Assembly (NCBI GenBank): GCA_900467745.1
Contig: UBQW01000044.1
Coordinates: 1,310-51,401, forward strand
Direction of reading: 5' to 3'
Length of the DNA: 50,092 nucleotides
Source of the DNA: Hyphomicrobiales bacterium
Lineage (GTDB): Bacteria > Pseudomonadota > Alphaproteobacteria > Rhizobiales > Rhizobiaceae
The position numbers and the translations under genes are program-made. Shown piece after piece: positions 40,023-48,839 of this stretch; the stretch's first letter is position 1; each line of letters starts with the position of its first letter. The notes beneath the pieces were generated by a model that did no database searches, was not told the origin of the DNA, and saw only the letters and a program-made list of their open reading frames with translations.

Positions 40023-41258
40023 CTACTTGACCGAGACCTCGGCGGTCGATTTGGCGGCGGGGCGGCTGTAGTCGTCGACGCGGCCGGCCGGGGGCTTTGC
40101 CATCTCGCCATCCTGCACCAGCTTGTCGCGCGGTGACTTCGTGGCGCTCACGGGAATGGCAGCGCCGCCGAGAAGCGCCGTGCCGCCGTCGAGGTTGGGG
40201 TCGGAGAGCGCGATCGGGTCGGTGTGATCGGCCGGGTTCGACGAGAGGCCGATCGCCGGCGCGCTGCTGTTGTCGAGGCGCACGAGATCGGGGCTTGCCT
40301 GGGTGCCGAGGATGCGGCGGGCGGGCTTTTCGACGTAGAAGGCGATCTTACGGCGGCCGGCGTCGGTCATGTTGATGCCGTCAGAGGTGCGCAGGCGCAC
40401 CTGCTGGCCGTTGATGTCGGAGCCGGTGACGATGAAGTCGCCGCTCTCGCTGACGAAACCATCCCAGATGTCGACGAACTCGCCGCCGATCGATTCCACC
40501 TGCTTGCGGTAGACCTGGTTCATCTGCGCCGCATCCGCCATCATCGAGGGCGAATCGAAGGCGGGCAGGCCGACCCAGAGCAGCGGGATTTTTCTAGCCG
40601 TCACCGCCTTGCCGAAGGCGAGAACGCGGCGCTGGTATTCGGTGTACCAGCCATCGGTGCGAAACTTCTCCTTGCCGACATCGGTCACCATCTGCTGGCG
40701 GTCGTTGGCGCCGAGCATGACGACGACCATGGCGGGCTTGGCCTCGTCCATGAATTTGGTCAGCTGCGTCGGCCAGTCGTAATAATCGTCACGCACGAGG
40801 CCGGAGGCGACGTTGCTATGGGTCTCGATGAGGATACCCGGCGAATCCTGGAAGGCCGCGTCCATGCCGACGCCGAGGCCGCCGGCAAGGAAGTCGCCGA
40901 CGACAAGGATCTTCTGGGCGTTGTCGAGCTTCTCGACGACCTTCTCTTCCGGGGCGATCACGGGTGCCGCGCGTGGCGTGGAGACGGCGGCCTTGGGCGG
41001 CGTTGTCTTCTTGCGTTGCGGCGCGGCGCGCGGCCGCGTGTATTGGCCGGGCGCCTGGGGGGCCTCGTCGATGTAACGGCGGCCCAAGAAGAAATCCATG
41101 AGCGAGCGGCGCTGATAATAGCGCTGTTCCTGGGCTTCAGCCGAAACGGGCGGCAGGACAGAGGTGGAAAAGACCAGCACCGCCGCACCCAACGCGCCCC
41201 AGCGGAGCACGCCGCGAAGGCCACTCTTGGCTGTTGTCTGATCTACTCGTTTACGCAT
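40023..41258 (-). CDS. DUF459 SGNH-like protein lacking catalytic Ser and His
   Basis: A 411-residue exported protein: signal or membrane segment about 18-42, a Pro/Arg/Ala-rich linker (about 65-105) and an SGNH/DUF459 fold (about 115-320). Block I reads VVGDFLAGGL with Phe123 where GDSL hydrolases have the nucleophile Ser; block III GAND (183-186) is intact; block V reads SDGINMTDAG with Asn296 where the catalytic His is expected. The fold is recognisable but the triad is not, so a binding or structural role in the envelope is inferred. Its neighbour upstream is the lytic transglycosylase. Confidence 0.75.
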   Translation of the reverse strand: MRKRVDQTTAKSGLRGVLRWGALGAAVLVFSTSVLPPVSAEAQEQRYYQRRSLMDFFLGRRYIDEAPQAPGQYTRPRAAPQRKKTTPPKAAVSTPRAAPVIAPEEKVVEKLDNAQKILVVGDFLAGGLGVGMDAAFQDSPGILIETHSNVASGLVRDDYYDWPTQLTKFMDEAKPAMVVVMLGANDRQQMVTDVGKEKFRTDGWYTEYQRRVLAFGKAVTARKIPLLWVGLPAFDSPSMMADAAQMNQVYRKQVESIGGEFVDIWDGFVSESGDFIVTGSDINGQQVRLRTSDGINMTDAGRRKIAFYVEKPARRILGTQASPDLVRLDNSSAPAIGLSSNPADHTDPIALSDPNLDGGTALLGGAAIPVSATKSPRDKLVQDGEMAKPPAGRVDDYSRPAAKSTAEVSVK

Positions 41259-41355
41259 ATCGGCCGCCCTGCATCGACGCTTATTTTCTCATGGAGCGGG
41301 ACGGGCGTCCACACCCCAAAGCGCGGTGCGCGTGTTTTTGATCGCGACGTGACGG

Positions 41356-42579
41356 CTACTTGCGAAGCGCGTTCAGGAGCGGCAGCGAGGGTTCGCCATC
41401 CGCCTGCATGCCGATACGGCCCTGGACGGCGGCGATCGCGGCCTTGGAACCACTGCCGAAATTGCCGTCGACCTCGCCGTCATAGTAGCCGAGCGCCTTC
41501 AGGCGGGTCTGCAGCTCGAACTTCTCCTTGACGTCGAGCGTGCCATCCGGGCGCGGCCAGCGCTGCTTCATGCCGCCATAGCCGGCGATCTCGTCGGCGA
41601 GCAGGCCGACGGCAATCGCGTAGCTGTCGGAGGCGTTGTACTTCTTGATGGTGTAGAAGTTGCTGGTCATCAAGAAGCCCGGGCCGTCATTGCCGGCGGG
41701 CATCTTCAAGACCGCCTTGCCGGAGCCGTCCTTGAAGCCCATCCCGCTCGGGCGCTTCAGGCCAAGGGCTGCCCACTGCGACAGCGTCATGGTCTTGCCG
41801 ACGTGCTTCAGCGCGCTTGATGGAACCTGGACTTCGTAGCCCCAGGTCTTGCCGAAATCCCAGCCGTTCTTCTTCAGGAGATTGGCGGATGTGGCGAGCG
41901 CGTCGGGAACCGAGTTCCAGATGTCGCGGTGGCCGTTGCCGTCGGCGTCGACGGCGTAGAGCAGGTAGCTGGTGGGGATGAACTGGGTGTGGCCCATGGC
42001 GCCGGCCCAGGAGCCGGTCATGCCATCAGGCGAGATGTCACCGTTCTGCAGGATCTTCAGGGCGGCGATCAGCTGCTTCTGGGCGAACTTGGTGCGTTTG
42101 GCGTCGGCATAGGCGAGTGTCGCCAGCGCGCGGGGCACGTAATGCAGCCTGTCGTCCTTCTCGAGCACCGCGCCGTAGTTCGATTCCATCGACCAGATCG
42201 CCAGGAGAATCGTCTTGTCGACACCGAAGTTGCGCTCGATCCAATTCAACGTAGAGGCGTGTTTGGCCATCATCTTGCGGCCGATCTGGACGGTGTAAGG
42301 ATTTACGCGAGAATCCACGTAATCCCAGATTTTCGTCGTAAATTCAGGCTGATAAGTAGCCTTTTCCAGCACCGTAGGGTCAGGGTCGCTGACGCCTGAG
42401 AAAGCTTTACGATAAGTTGCCTTGCTGATGCCATTTTGAGCGGCAGTTTGATAGAAGTCCGCGATCCACTTCTGGAACCGCTGGTCGGCCATGGCGTTAA
42501 CAGGCGCCAGACTGGCGGATGCGGTCATGATGAATGCGAATGCAAGACCACGAAGGGAGATTTTGTGATTTTGAGTCAT
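41356..42579 (-). CDS. Lytic murein transglycosylase, MltB type
   Basis: A 407-residue periplasmic enzyme. Signal peptide about 1-31; SLT_2/MltB domain about 32-335 with catalytic Glu132 in AIWSMESNYG and SWAGAMGHTQFIPTSYLLYAVDADGNG; C-terminal peptidoglycan-binding domain (PG_binding_1) about 348-405 (LQTRLKALGYYDGEVDGNFGSGSKAAIAAVQ). It cleaves the MurNAc-GlcNAc bond, forming 1,6-anhydroMurNAc. No lipobox, so a soluble member. Precedes (upstream) the DUF459 gene on the minus strand. Confidence 0.9.
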   Translation of the reverse strand: MTQNHKISLRGLAFAFIMTASASLAPVNAMADQRFQKWIADFYQTAAQNGISKATYRKAFSGVSDPDPTVLEKATYQPEFTTKIWDYVDSRVNPYTVQIGRKMMAKHASTLNWIERNFGVDKTILLAIWSMESNYGAVLEKDDRLHYVPRALATLAYADAKRTKFAQKQLIAALKILQNGDISPDGMTGSWAGAMGHTQFIPTSYLLYAVDADGNGHRDIWNSVPDALATSANLLKKNGWDFGKTWGYEVQVPSSALKHVGKTMTLSQWAALGLKRPSGMGFKDGSGKAVLKMPAGNDGPGFLMTSNFYTIKKYNASDSYAIAVGLLADEIAGYGGMKQRWPRPDGTLDVKEKFELQTRLKALGYYDGEVDGNFGSGSKAAIAAVQGRIGMQADGEPSLPLLNALRK

Positions 42580-42696
42580 CGGCGGTCATCCGTCCTTTCG
42601 TTTCAGGCACAGCAGAGCGCAAAAATTCCGCTCAGGCCTGAGACTACCCGAACGGAGTCAACAAATTCTTTACCATGACGCACGAACACAGTCACT

Positions 42697-42717
42697 ATTT
42701 GCAAAACCGTAGCAAAT
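42697..42717. promoter_or_regulatory. Inverted repeat in the transglycosylase/galU divergent region
   Basis: ATTTGC (42697-42702) and GCAAAT (42712-42717) are inverted around 9 bases, 63 bases upstream of galU. Operator candidate; the binding protein is unknown. Confidence 0.35.
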
Positions 42718-42780
42718 CTCATCTAATCCGATCAAAATCGCGTTATATTTCAAGCGTTAGAATCATCCCAGGAGGCCTGT

Positions 42781-43668
42781 GTGGCAGAGCATAAAAAAGT
42801 TCGCAAAGCTGTATTCCCGGTCGCCGGTCTCGGCACGCGCTTCCTTCCGGCCACGAAGGCCGTTCCGAAGGAAATGCTGACTGTCGTCGACAAGCCGATC
42901 ATTCAGTATGTGGTGGACGAAGCGCTGGAAGCCGGGATCGAACATTTCGTTTTCGTGACGGGCCGTAACAAGCACATCATCGAAGACTATTTCGACATCC
43001 ATTTCGAGCTTGAGCAGACGCTGCGCGAGCGCAGCAAGAACGCCGAAATCACCCTGCTCGCAGGCCAGCTTCCCAAGGCTGGTACCGTGAGCTTCACGCG
43101 CCAGCAGGAGCCGCTCGGCCTCGGTCACGCCGTGTGGTGCGCCCGCGAGATCATCGGCGACGAGCCCTTCGCGCTGCTGCTTCCCGACATGATCATGAAG
43201 AGCGAAGCCAAGGGCTGCATGAAGGGCATGATCGACCTTTATGCCCAGAGCGGCGGCAACATCATCGCCGTCGAAGAGTGCGCGCCCGATCAGGCCCACA
43301 AATACGGCATCGTTGGCGTCGGCGACGCGATCGGTGACGGCTTCCGCATCACCGGCATGGTCGAAAAGCCCGCCAAGGGCACTGCACCGTCGAACTTCTT
43401 CATCAACGGCCGCTACATCCTGCAGCCTGAAGTGTTCAAGATCCTGGAAACCCAGGAACGCGGCGCCGGCAACGAGATCCAGCTCACCGACGGCATGCTG
43501 AAGCTCCTGAAGGACCAGGCTTTCGCCGGCTACCACTTCAAGGGCACGACCTATGACTGCGGCGCCAAGGATGGCTTCATCCTCGCCAACGTCGCCTTCG
43601 CGCTCGAGCGTGCCGATATCCGCCCGACCGTGATCGAGGGCTTCAAGGACCTGCTCAAGGGTCTCTGA
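42781..43668 (+). CDS. galU: UTP-glucose-1-phosphate uridylyltransferase
   Basis: A 295-residue nucleotidyltransferase. The signature KAVFPVAGLGTRFLPATKAVPKEML lies at the start, LGLGHAVWCA and LLPDMIM in the middle (metal-binding Asp), and VEKPAKG, GRYILQPEVF and DCGAKDGFILANV near the end. It makes UDP-glucose for surface polysaccharides (EPS, LPS). The start is GTG, preceded by AGGAGG with good spacing. Confidence 0.95.
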   Translation: MAEHKKVRKAVFPVAGLGTRFLPATKAVPKEMLTVVDKPIIQYVVDEALEAGIEHFVFVTGRNKHIIEDYFDIHFELEQTLRERSKNAEITLLAGQLPKAGTVSFTRQQEPLGLGHAVWCAREIIGDEPFALLLPDMIMKSEAKGCMKGMIDLYAQSGGNIIAVEECAPDQAHKYGIVGVGDAIGDGFRITGMVEKPAKGTAPSNFFINGRYILQPEVFKILETQERGAGNEIQLTDGMLKLLKDQAFAGYHFKGTTYDCGAKDGFILANVAFALERADIRPTVIEGFKDLLKGL

Positions 43669-43683
43669 TACCAGGTGATCTAA

Positions 43684-43709
43684 GGGGAGGCCGCGTCGCG
43701 GTCTTCCCG
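43684..43709. terminator. Hairpin between convergent galU and outer-membrane protein genes
   Basis: GGGAGGCCGC pairs with GCGGTCTTCCC (one bulge) in the 48-base spacer between two stop codons. Probably a bidirectional terminator without a long T-run. Confidence 0.5.
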
Positions 43710-43716
43710 ATCGCTA

Positions 43717-45282
43717 TCAGCGTTTCAGCTTCACACCGACGCCGGCTCGCCATTGCTGCGAGTCGGCGCCGACTTTTCTGGAGGTGAGTTCGTAGCCGAT
43801 GGTGCTCGTCAGATCGAGATATCGGTTGATGTTCCAGGTCAGTCCGGCGCTGGTCGTATAGACCGTCTCGTCGCTGATAGCGCTATCCGACGGATAGTCG
43901 CGCAAGGTTATCCCACCCAGGAAGGTTCCGACCAGATTGTCGCGCAGCTGATGCGTGACCGTCGTCGTCATGGCGCGCGAGATATAGCCGGCAACACCTG
44001 GCGTGGTGGATGGCTGCAGGCTGGTCTGCAGGCCGAAATCGATATCGGTGCCACGCAAAGGCGACCAGCGGACGCTGGCATCGAGCACGGTTGCGTCGAT
44101 ATCGGACAGCCTGTTGTCGTCGAAGCTGGCGATCTCGTAGCCGACGCCCACTTCGCCGCGCAGCTTTTCGCCGAGATCGACCTCGACACCGACCTTGGCG
44201 CCGTAGCTGTCGCCGGAGCGCTGGTAGCCGGCCACGTCGGTCGTCTGGTCGTACACCGTCTTGCCGACATTGCCTTCGATGAAGGGGATCAAGGCAGGCG
44301 ACAGCTCATAGCCGATGCGGCCGCGCAGGGTGCCCGATGTCTGGTCGCGGTCGCTGAGCGATACGACCGAGCCATCCGAGAGCGTCGCGTCGGAATAGAT
44401 CGTGCGGGTGAAATCGATGCCGGTGCTGCCGCGCAAGATGCCGAAGTCACGCTCGATCGAGGCGCCAAGCGTAAGCTCCTGCACGTCCGACTGCTGGTTG
44501 GCGTTCTGGATGGCGTTCGGGTCGTCGGTGTCTTCGCGGTAGAAGTGGTAGCCGCCGGTGATGTGGGCCGTCGTTTCCTCGGGAAGATCGAGCCTCAGAT
44601 CGCCGTTGATCCTGAAGTCCGGCTGCTCCTCGCCTTCGCCGCTGACATTCTTCTGCCAGGCGCCTTCGCTCGTGATCAGCAGCTGATGCAGCGCCCAGTC
44701 CGACGTCAGCGTCGTCTTCATGTCGGTTTCGAGGAAGGCGCGCGTCTGCTTGACGTCGCCGTCCTTCTGCGTCTCGGTGTTGATGCTCTGCGTCACCGTC
44801 GGGCGCAGCACGAAGGTGCCGACGCGGATGCCGGGCGTTTCCTCGGTCGACAGATTGACGTCGGGCTTGCGCGGCCTGCGCTCGTCGAGCGGAGCCTCGC
44901 GGGTGTTCAGCCGCATCATGTCTTCGTCGAGAATGGAACCGGTGGTCTCATCGCTCGGCTGGTCGCCTGATGTCGTTTGCCTTGCAGTCGCGCTAGTGTT
45001 GGCGCTGGCGCTGTTGGCGGTGCCGTCGTTCGCATTGGTCGGGTCGTCGGCGGATGCCGTGGCGCCGGGGATCGCCGTGCCGTCATCCTGTTGATCGCCC
45101 GTAGCATCGGGGGTGGCGATGTAGGCGGATTGGGCAAGGGGAGAAGAGGATGCGGCCGTGCGCGCCGATTGGGCGAGCGCCGAAGTGGGGGCTGCGAGCT
45201 CAAGACCTGCCAAGGCCACGGACACGGCAACGCCCGCCGCGCGGAGCGGCGTCAGACTGCTCGTATGTCTCCAATGGCCCAT
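43717..45282 (-). CDS. Outer-membrane beta-barrel protein
   Basis: A 521-residue protein. Signal peptide about 1-38 (ALA-Q), then a low-complexity Ser/Thr/Ala/Asp-rich region (about 39-125) without clear fold, then about 400 residues of alternating beta-strand pattern with aromatic girdle residues ending in a short C-terminal strand (WRAGVGVKLKR). This fits the BBP2_2-type outer-membrane barrel family of rhizobia. No transport or enzyme motif is visible. Divergent from kdsD. Confidence 0.78.
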   Translation of the reverse strand: MGHWRHTSSLTPLRAAGVAVSVALAGLELAAPTSALAQSARTAASSSPLAQSAYIATPDATGDQQDDGTAIPGATASADDPTNANDGTANSASANTSATARQTTSGDQPSDETTGSILDEDMMRLNTREAPLDERRPRKPDVNLSTEETPGIRVGTFVLRPTVTQSINTETQKDGDVKQTRAFLETDMKTTLTSDWALHQLLITSEGAWQKNVSGEGEEQPDFRINGDLRLDLPEETTAHITGGYHFYREDTDDPNAIQNANQQSDVQELTLGASIERDFGILRGSTGIDFTRTIYSDATLSDGSVVSLSDRDQTSGTLRGRIGYELSPALIPFIEGNVGKTVYDQTTDVAGYQRSGDSYGAKVGVEVDLGEKLRGEVGVGYEIASFDDNRLSDIDATVLDASVRWSPLRGTDIDFGLQTSLQPSTTPGVAGYISRAMTTTVTHQLRDNLVGTFLGGITLRDYPSDSAISDETVYTTSAGLTWNINRYLDLTSTIGYELTSRKVGADSQQWRAGVGVKLKR

Positions 45283-45416
45283 ATGGTTGCGCTCGGCATG
45301 CTTCGAAGTGGTTACCCGAACGTAAAGCCTCGTGGTTAACCATTCGTTGCCATTTGGCCGAAGGCGGTGCTCAATCCGCCGCTATGGTGGACACCGCGCT
45401 GGAAAGCGGCTAACGG

Positions 45417-46418
45417 ATGGCGATGATCAAGCGAGCGGTAAATCTCATCGACAACGGCGTGATCGACTCGGCCAGGCGCACACTCGCCACCGAACGACAG
45501 TCGTTGGTGTCCCTCGAACAGGCCTTTGACGGCGATCTCGCCGGGCCTTTCATGCAGGCCGTCGAGACGATCGGCGGGATTTCGGGGCGGGTGATCGTCA
45601 CCGGTGTCGGCAAGAGCGGCCATATCGGCGTCAAGATCGCCGCGACGCTGGCATCGACCGGAACGCCCGCCTTCTTCATGCATGCCGCAGAGGCCAACCA
45701 CGGCGATCTCGGCATGGTAGGGCTGGGGGATGCGGTGCTGGCGCTGTCGAAGGGCGGCGAGAGCGCGGAACTGCGCAACGTGATCGCCTATACGCGCCGC
45801 TTCTCCATTCCGCTGATCTCCATGACCTGCTCGCCGGATTCGTCGCTGGCCAAGGCGTCCGATGTCGTGCTGTTGATGCCGAACGTCGAGGAAGCCTGTC
45901 CGCACGGCCTGGCGCCGACCACGTCGACGATGATGCAGCTCGCCATGGGTGATGCGCTGGCGATCGCGCTGCTTGAGGCGCGCGGCTTCACGGCGCGCGA
46001 CTTCCATGTGTTTCATCCGGGCGGCAAGCTGGGCGCGGCCTTGAGCCATGTCGCCGATGTCATGCACACTGGCGAGCGCGTGCCGCTGGTTGCCAAGGGT
46101 ACACCGCTGCCGGAGGCGATCTCGACGCTATCGCGCAAGCATTTCGGCTGCGTCGGCATTTTGGACGAGGACGGCCGGCTTTGCGGCATCGTCACCGAGG
46201 GCGACATGGCGCGCAACCTGTCGCGTAACCTCTCGGAGCTCGTGGTCGACGATATCATGACGCGGGCGCCGAAGACGGTGAAGCCGAATGTGCTGGCGAC
46301 CGCGGCGCTGGCATTGCTCAACAAGCACAGCATCGGCGCGCTTATCGTCGTCGATGACGACAACAGGCCGGTCGGGCTTATTCATTTCCACGATCTTCTC
46401 AGGATCGGCGTGGCCTGA
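45417..46418 (+). CDS. kdsD: Arabinose-5-phosphate isomerase, KpsF/GutQ family
   Basis: A 333-residue protein with an N-terminal SIS domain (about 30-180; RVIVTGVGKSGHIGVKIAATLASTGTPAFFMHAAEANHGDLGM) and two C-terminal CBS domains (about 205-265 and 270-330). Linker DFHVFHPGGKLGAAL is diagnostic of KdsD/KpsF/GutQ. It converts ribulose-5-phosphate to arabinose-5-phosphate, the first step to Kdo for LPS. GGAAAG lies upstream. Its stop codon is the start of a 21-bp tandem repeat. Confidence 0.93.
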   Translation: MAMIKRAVNLIDNGVIDSARRTLATERQSLVSLEQAFDGDLAGPFMQAVETIGGISGRVIVTGVGKSGHIGVKIAATLASTGTPAFFMHAAEANHGDLGMVGLGDAVLALSKGGESAELRNVIAYTRRFSIPLISMTCSPDSSLAKASDVVLLMPNVEEACPHGLAPTTSTMMQLAMGDALAIALLEARGFTARDFHVFHPGGKLGAALSHVADVMHTGERVPLVAKGTPLPEAISTLSRKHFGCVGILDEDGRLCGIVTEGDMARNLSRNLSELVVDDIMTRAPKTVKPNVLATAALALLNKHSIGALIVVDDDNRPVGLIHFHDLLRIGVA

Positions 46419-46464
46419 TCAAGACGAGCTTGATCGGGATCAAGGCCAGCTTGATCGGGATCAG
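46417..46464. repeat. 21-bp tandem repeat of GATCAAG-N5-CTTGATC hairpins
   Basis: Two full 21-bp units (GATCAAG-N5-CTTGATC-GG) and the start of a third run from the kdsD stop codon to the nfeD stop codon. Each unit is a 7-bp hairpin; the junctions create TTGAT-CGGG-ATCAA (46430-46443, a perfect FNR/FixK-type palindrome) and one copy with a single change (46451-46464). Confidence 0.75.
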
Positions 46465-46916
46465 GCTTCCTCGACCGTCAGGTCGCGGCCGTTGCTTGAT
46501 ATGACCTTCACGCGCGCGCCGACGGGCAGATCCGGGCCGCTCACCTTCCATTGCGTGTCATCCAGCTTGATGCGGCCACGGCCCTCGGTGATCGGCTCGG
46601 CCAGCGTGGCCGTGCGGCCGACGAGGCTGGCGCCGCGCTGGTTGAGGAAGGGCTCGTCCGTCTCGCCGTGATCGCGCGTCAGCTTGCGGCCGATGAAGGT
46701 GGCGGTGACGGCGAAGGCGGCGAACAGGATCGCCTGTAGCTGCCAGACCCAGAAGGCGCTATCCCAGAAGAGCAGCGACAGCGCGCCGACGGCGATTGCC
46801 GCAAGGCCGATCCAGACGAGGAAGAAGCCGGGCACCAGCATCTCGGCGGCGAGCAGCACGAGGCCGACGACCCACCAGCTCCATGGCCCCAATTCCGATG
46901 TGATGGCGGCCAGCAT
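46461..46916 (-). CDS. NfeD-family membrane protein
   Basis: A 151-residue protein: three or so hydrophobic segments in residues 10-90, then an OB-fold C-terminal domain (about 98-151; GASLVGRTATLAEPITEGRGRIKLDDTQWKV) typical of NfeD1b proteins. NfeD works with a stomatin/paraslipin partner in membrane quality control. It follows the paraslipin gene by 3 bases, and both are on the minus strand, hence one operon. Confidence 0.88.
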   Translation of the reverse strand: MLAAITSELGPWSWWVVGLVLLAAEMLVPGFFLVWIGLAAIAVGALSLLFWDSAFWVWQLQAILFAAFAVTATFIGRKLTRDHGETDEPFLNQRGASLVGRTATLAEPITEGRGRIKLDDTQWKVSGPDLPVGARVKVISSNGRDLTVEEA

Positions 46917-46919
46917 CTA

Positions 46920-47933
46920 TCAGCGCTCCGGGTTCTGGTTGAACGGGTTGACCTGCGGCGTGGTGCGCGGGGCCTGGACCTGGCGCGGCGCGGGGGCTGC
47001 CGGCGGATTATCGTTGCCGCCGAAGACTTCCTTGGCGATGGCGCCGATGCCGCTCAGCGAACCAATGATCGACGAGGCCTCGATCGGCATCAGCACGACC
47101 TTGGAATTGGTGGCCGAGCCGATCGCGGTCAGTGCCTCAGTGTATTTCTGCGCCACGAAGTAGTTGATCGCCTGCACGTCGCCGGCGGCGATTGCTTCCG
47201 ACACCATCTTGGTGGCCTTGGCTTCGGCCTCGGCCAGGCGTTCGCGCGCCTCGGCGTTGCGGAAGGCGGATTCGCGCTGTCCTTCGGCCTGCAGGATCGC
47301 CGACTGCTTGGCGCCCTCGGCGCGCAGGATCTGGGCGTTTCTCGAGCCTTCGGCCTCCAGCACCTGGGCGCGCTTCTCGCGCTCGGCCTTCATCTGGCGG
47401 GCCATGGCGTCGACAAGGTCGCGCGGCGGCTGGATATCCTTGATCTCGACGCGGGTGACCTTGATGCCCCAGGGCTGGACGGCATCGTCGACGACGCGCA
47501 GCAAGCGGTCGTTGATGGCGTCGCGGTTGGAGAGCAGTTCATCGAGGTCCATCGAGCCCATGACCGAGCGGATGTTGGTCATGGTCAGGTTGAGGATGGC
47601 GTTTTCCAGGTTGGAGACCTGGTAGGCCGCCTGGGCGGCGTTGAGGATCTGGTAGAAGGCGACCGCATCAGCCGAGACGGAGGCGTTGTCGCGGGTGATG
47701 ACCTCCTGGGTGGGAACGTCGAGCACCTGCTCCATGACATTCATGCGGGCGCCGACGCGCTCGATGAAGGGGGTGATGATGTTGAGGCCGGGACCCAGCG
47801 TGCGGGTGTAGCGGCCGAAGCGTTCGACCGTGTACTGATAACCCTGCGGGACTGTCTTGATGCCGGCGAAGAGCACCAGGATGACGAAGACCACCAGCGC
47901 GATGACCACGATGTCGAAGCCGCCCAAAACCAT
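46920..47933 (-). CDS. SPFH/Band-7 paraslipin (QmcA-like)
   Basis: A 337-residue stomatin-family protein: N-terminal hydrophobic anchor (about 6-26), Band-7/SPFH domain (about 27-185; TVPQGYQYTVERFGRYTRTLGPGLNIITPFIERVG), a heptad/Ala-Glu-rich region (about 185-240, AEREKRAQVLEAEGSRNAQILRAEGAKQ) and a Pro/Gln-rich tail. It forms membrane rings that organise or protect membrane proteins. First gene of a two-gene operon with NfeD. Confidence 0.9.
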   Translation of the reverse strand: MVLGGFDIVVIALVVFVILVLFAGIKTVPQGYQYTVERFGRYTRTLGPGLNIITPFIERVGARMNVMEQVLDVPTQEVITRDNASVSADAVAFYQILNAAQAAYQVSNLENAILNLTMTNIRSVMGSMDLDELLSNRDAINDRLLRVVDDAVQPWGIKVTRVEIKDIQPPRDLVDAMARQMKAEREKRAQVLEAEGSRNAQILRAEGAKQSAILQAEGQRESAFRNAEARERLAEAEAKATKMVSEAIAAGDVQAINYFVAQKYTEALTAIGSATNSKVVLMPIEASSIIGSLSGIGAIAKEVFGGNDNPPAAPAPRQVQAPRTTPQVNPFNQNPER

Positions 47934-48127
47934 GAAATACCTCCCAAACCCGAATCGAATAACCGCACCTTAGCCGAGACGATTTCAAAAGCCACGCTCT
48001 CAGGTAGTCGTGCTGCGTTACCCATCAAATATGGGGGTTCGATTGGTTCTTCACAATGCGGTCCCTTTGGCCTAGAACGCCGGCATCCGGTCGCAGCCCA
48101 CCCGGTCAAAACAAGGGATCAAACATC

Positions 48128-48835
48128 ATGAAGACTATCGTCATCTGCTCCGGCGGATTGGACTCCGTTTCGCTTGCGCACAGGATCGCCGCGGAACAAA
48201 CCCTCATCGGCCTTCTCTCCTTCGATTACGGCCAGCGCCATCGCAAGGAACTCGATTACGCCGCCGCCTGCGCAAAGCGGCTCGGCGTGCCGCATCAGAT
48301 CATCGACATCAGGCCGATCGGCAGCCAGCTCACCGGCTCGGCGCTGACCGACAACATCGACGTGCCCGATGGCCACTATGCCGAGGAGACGATGAAGGCG
48401 ACCGTGGTTCCGAACCGCAACGCCATCATGCTCGCCATCGCCTTCGGGCTTGCCGCCGCGCAGAAGGCGGATGCCGTGGCCGTTGCCGTGCATGGCGGCG
48501 ACCACTTCATCTATCCGGATTGCCGCCCCGGCTTCATCGACGCGTTTCAAACCATGCAGGATGCCGCGCTCGACGGCTATGCCAGCGTCAAGCTGCAGGC
48601 GCCCTACGTCAATGCCACCAAGGCCGATATCGTCACGGATGGGGCGAAGCACGGGACGCCGTTTGCCGAGACATGGTCGTGCTACAAGGGCGGGGCGCGC
48701 CATTGCGGGCGCTGCGGCACCTGCGTCGAGCGGCGCGAGGCGTTTCATCTGGCCGGCGTCGCGGACCCGACGGATTACGAGGACGCCGATTTCTGGAAGT
48801 CGGCGACATCGGGCTTCTCGGCCACGGAGGTGTAA
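48128..48835 (+). CDS. queC: 7-cyano-7-deazaguanine (preQ0) synthase
   Basis: A 235-residue ATP-dependent enzyme. PP-loop CSGGLDSVS (about 7-15), VPNRNAIML, GDHFIYPDCRPGFIDAF and the zinc site with four Cys (ETWSCYKGGARHCGRCGTCVERR). It converts CDG to preQ0 in queuosine biosynthesis. ATG 48128 is chosen because AAGGGAT lies upstream. It is followed after four bases by queD. The leader has a C-rich and A-rich stretch but no convincing preQ1 riboswitch. Confidence 0.95.
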   Translation: MKTIVICSGGLDSVSLAHRIAAEQTLIGLLSFDYGQRHRKELDYAAACAKRLGVPHQIIDIRPIGSQLTGSALTDNIDVPDGHYAEETMKATVVPNRNAIMLAIAFGLAAAQKADAVAVAVHGGDHFIYPDCRPGFIDAFQTMQDAALDGYASVKLQAPYVNATKADIVTDGAKHGTPFAETWSCYKGGARHCGRCGTCVERREAFHLAGVADPTDYEDADFWKSATSGFSATEV

Positions 48836-48839
48836 CCCC

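Noticed and set aside
43753..44970. 405-codon frame antisense to the outer-membrane protein gene
   Set aside because: Shadow frame with Arg/Ala/Asp-rich product and no start signal.
48000..48127. preQ1 riboswitch in the queC leader
   Set aside because: A C-rich loop and A-rich stretch are present (CCGG...CCGG then AAAACAA), but the short stem and missing preQ1-I/II consensus do not support it; a covariance search would decide.
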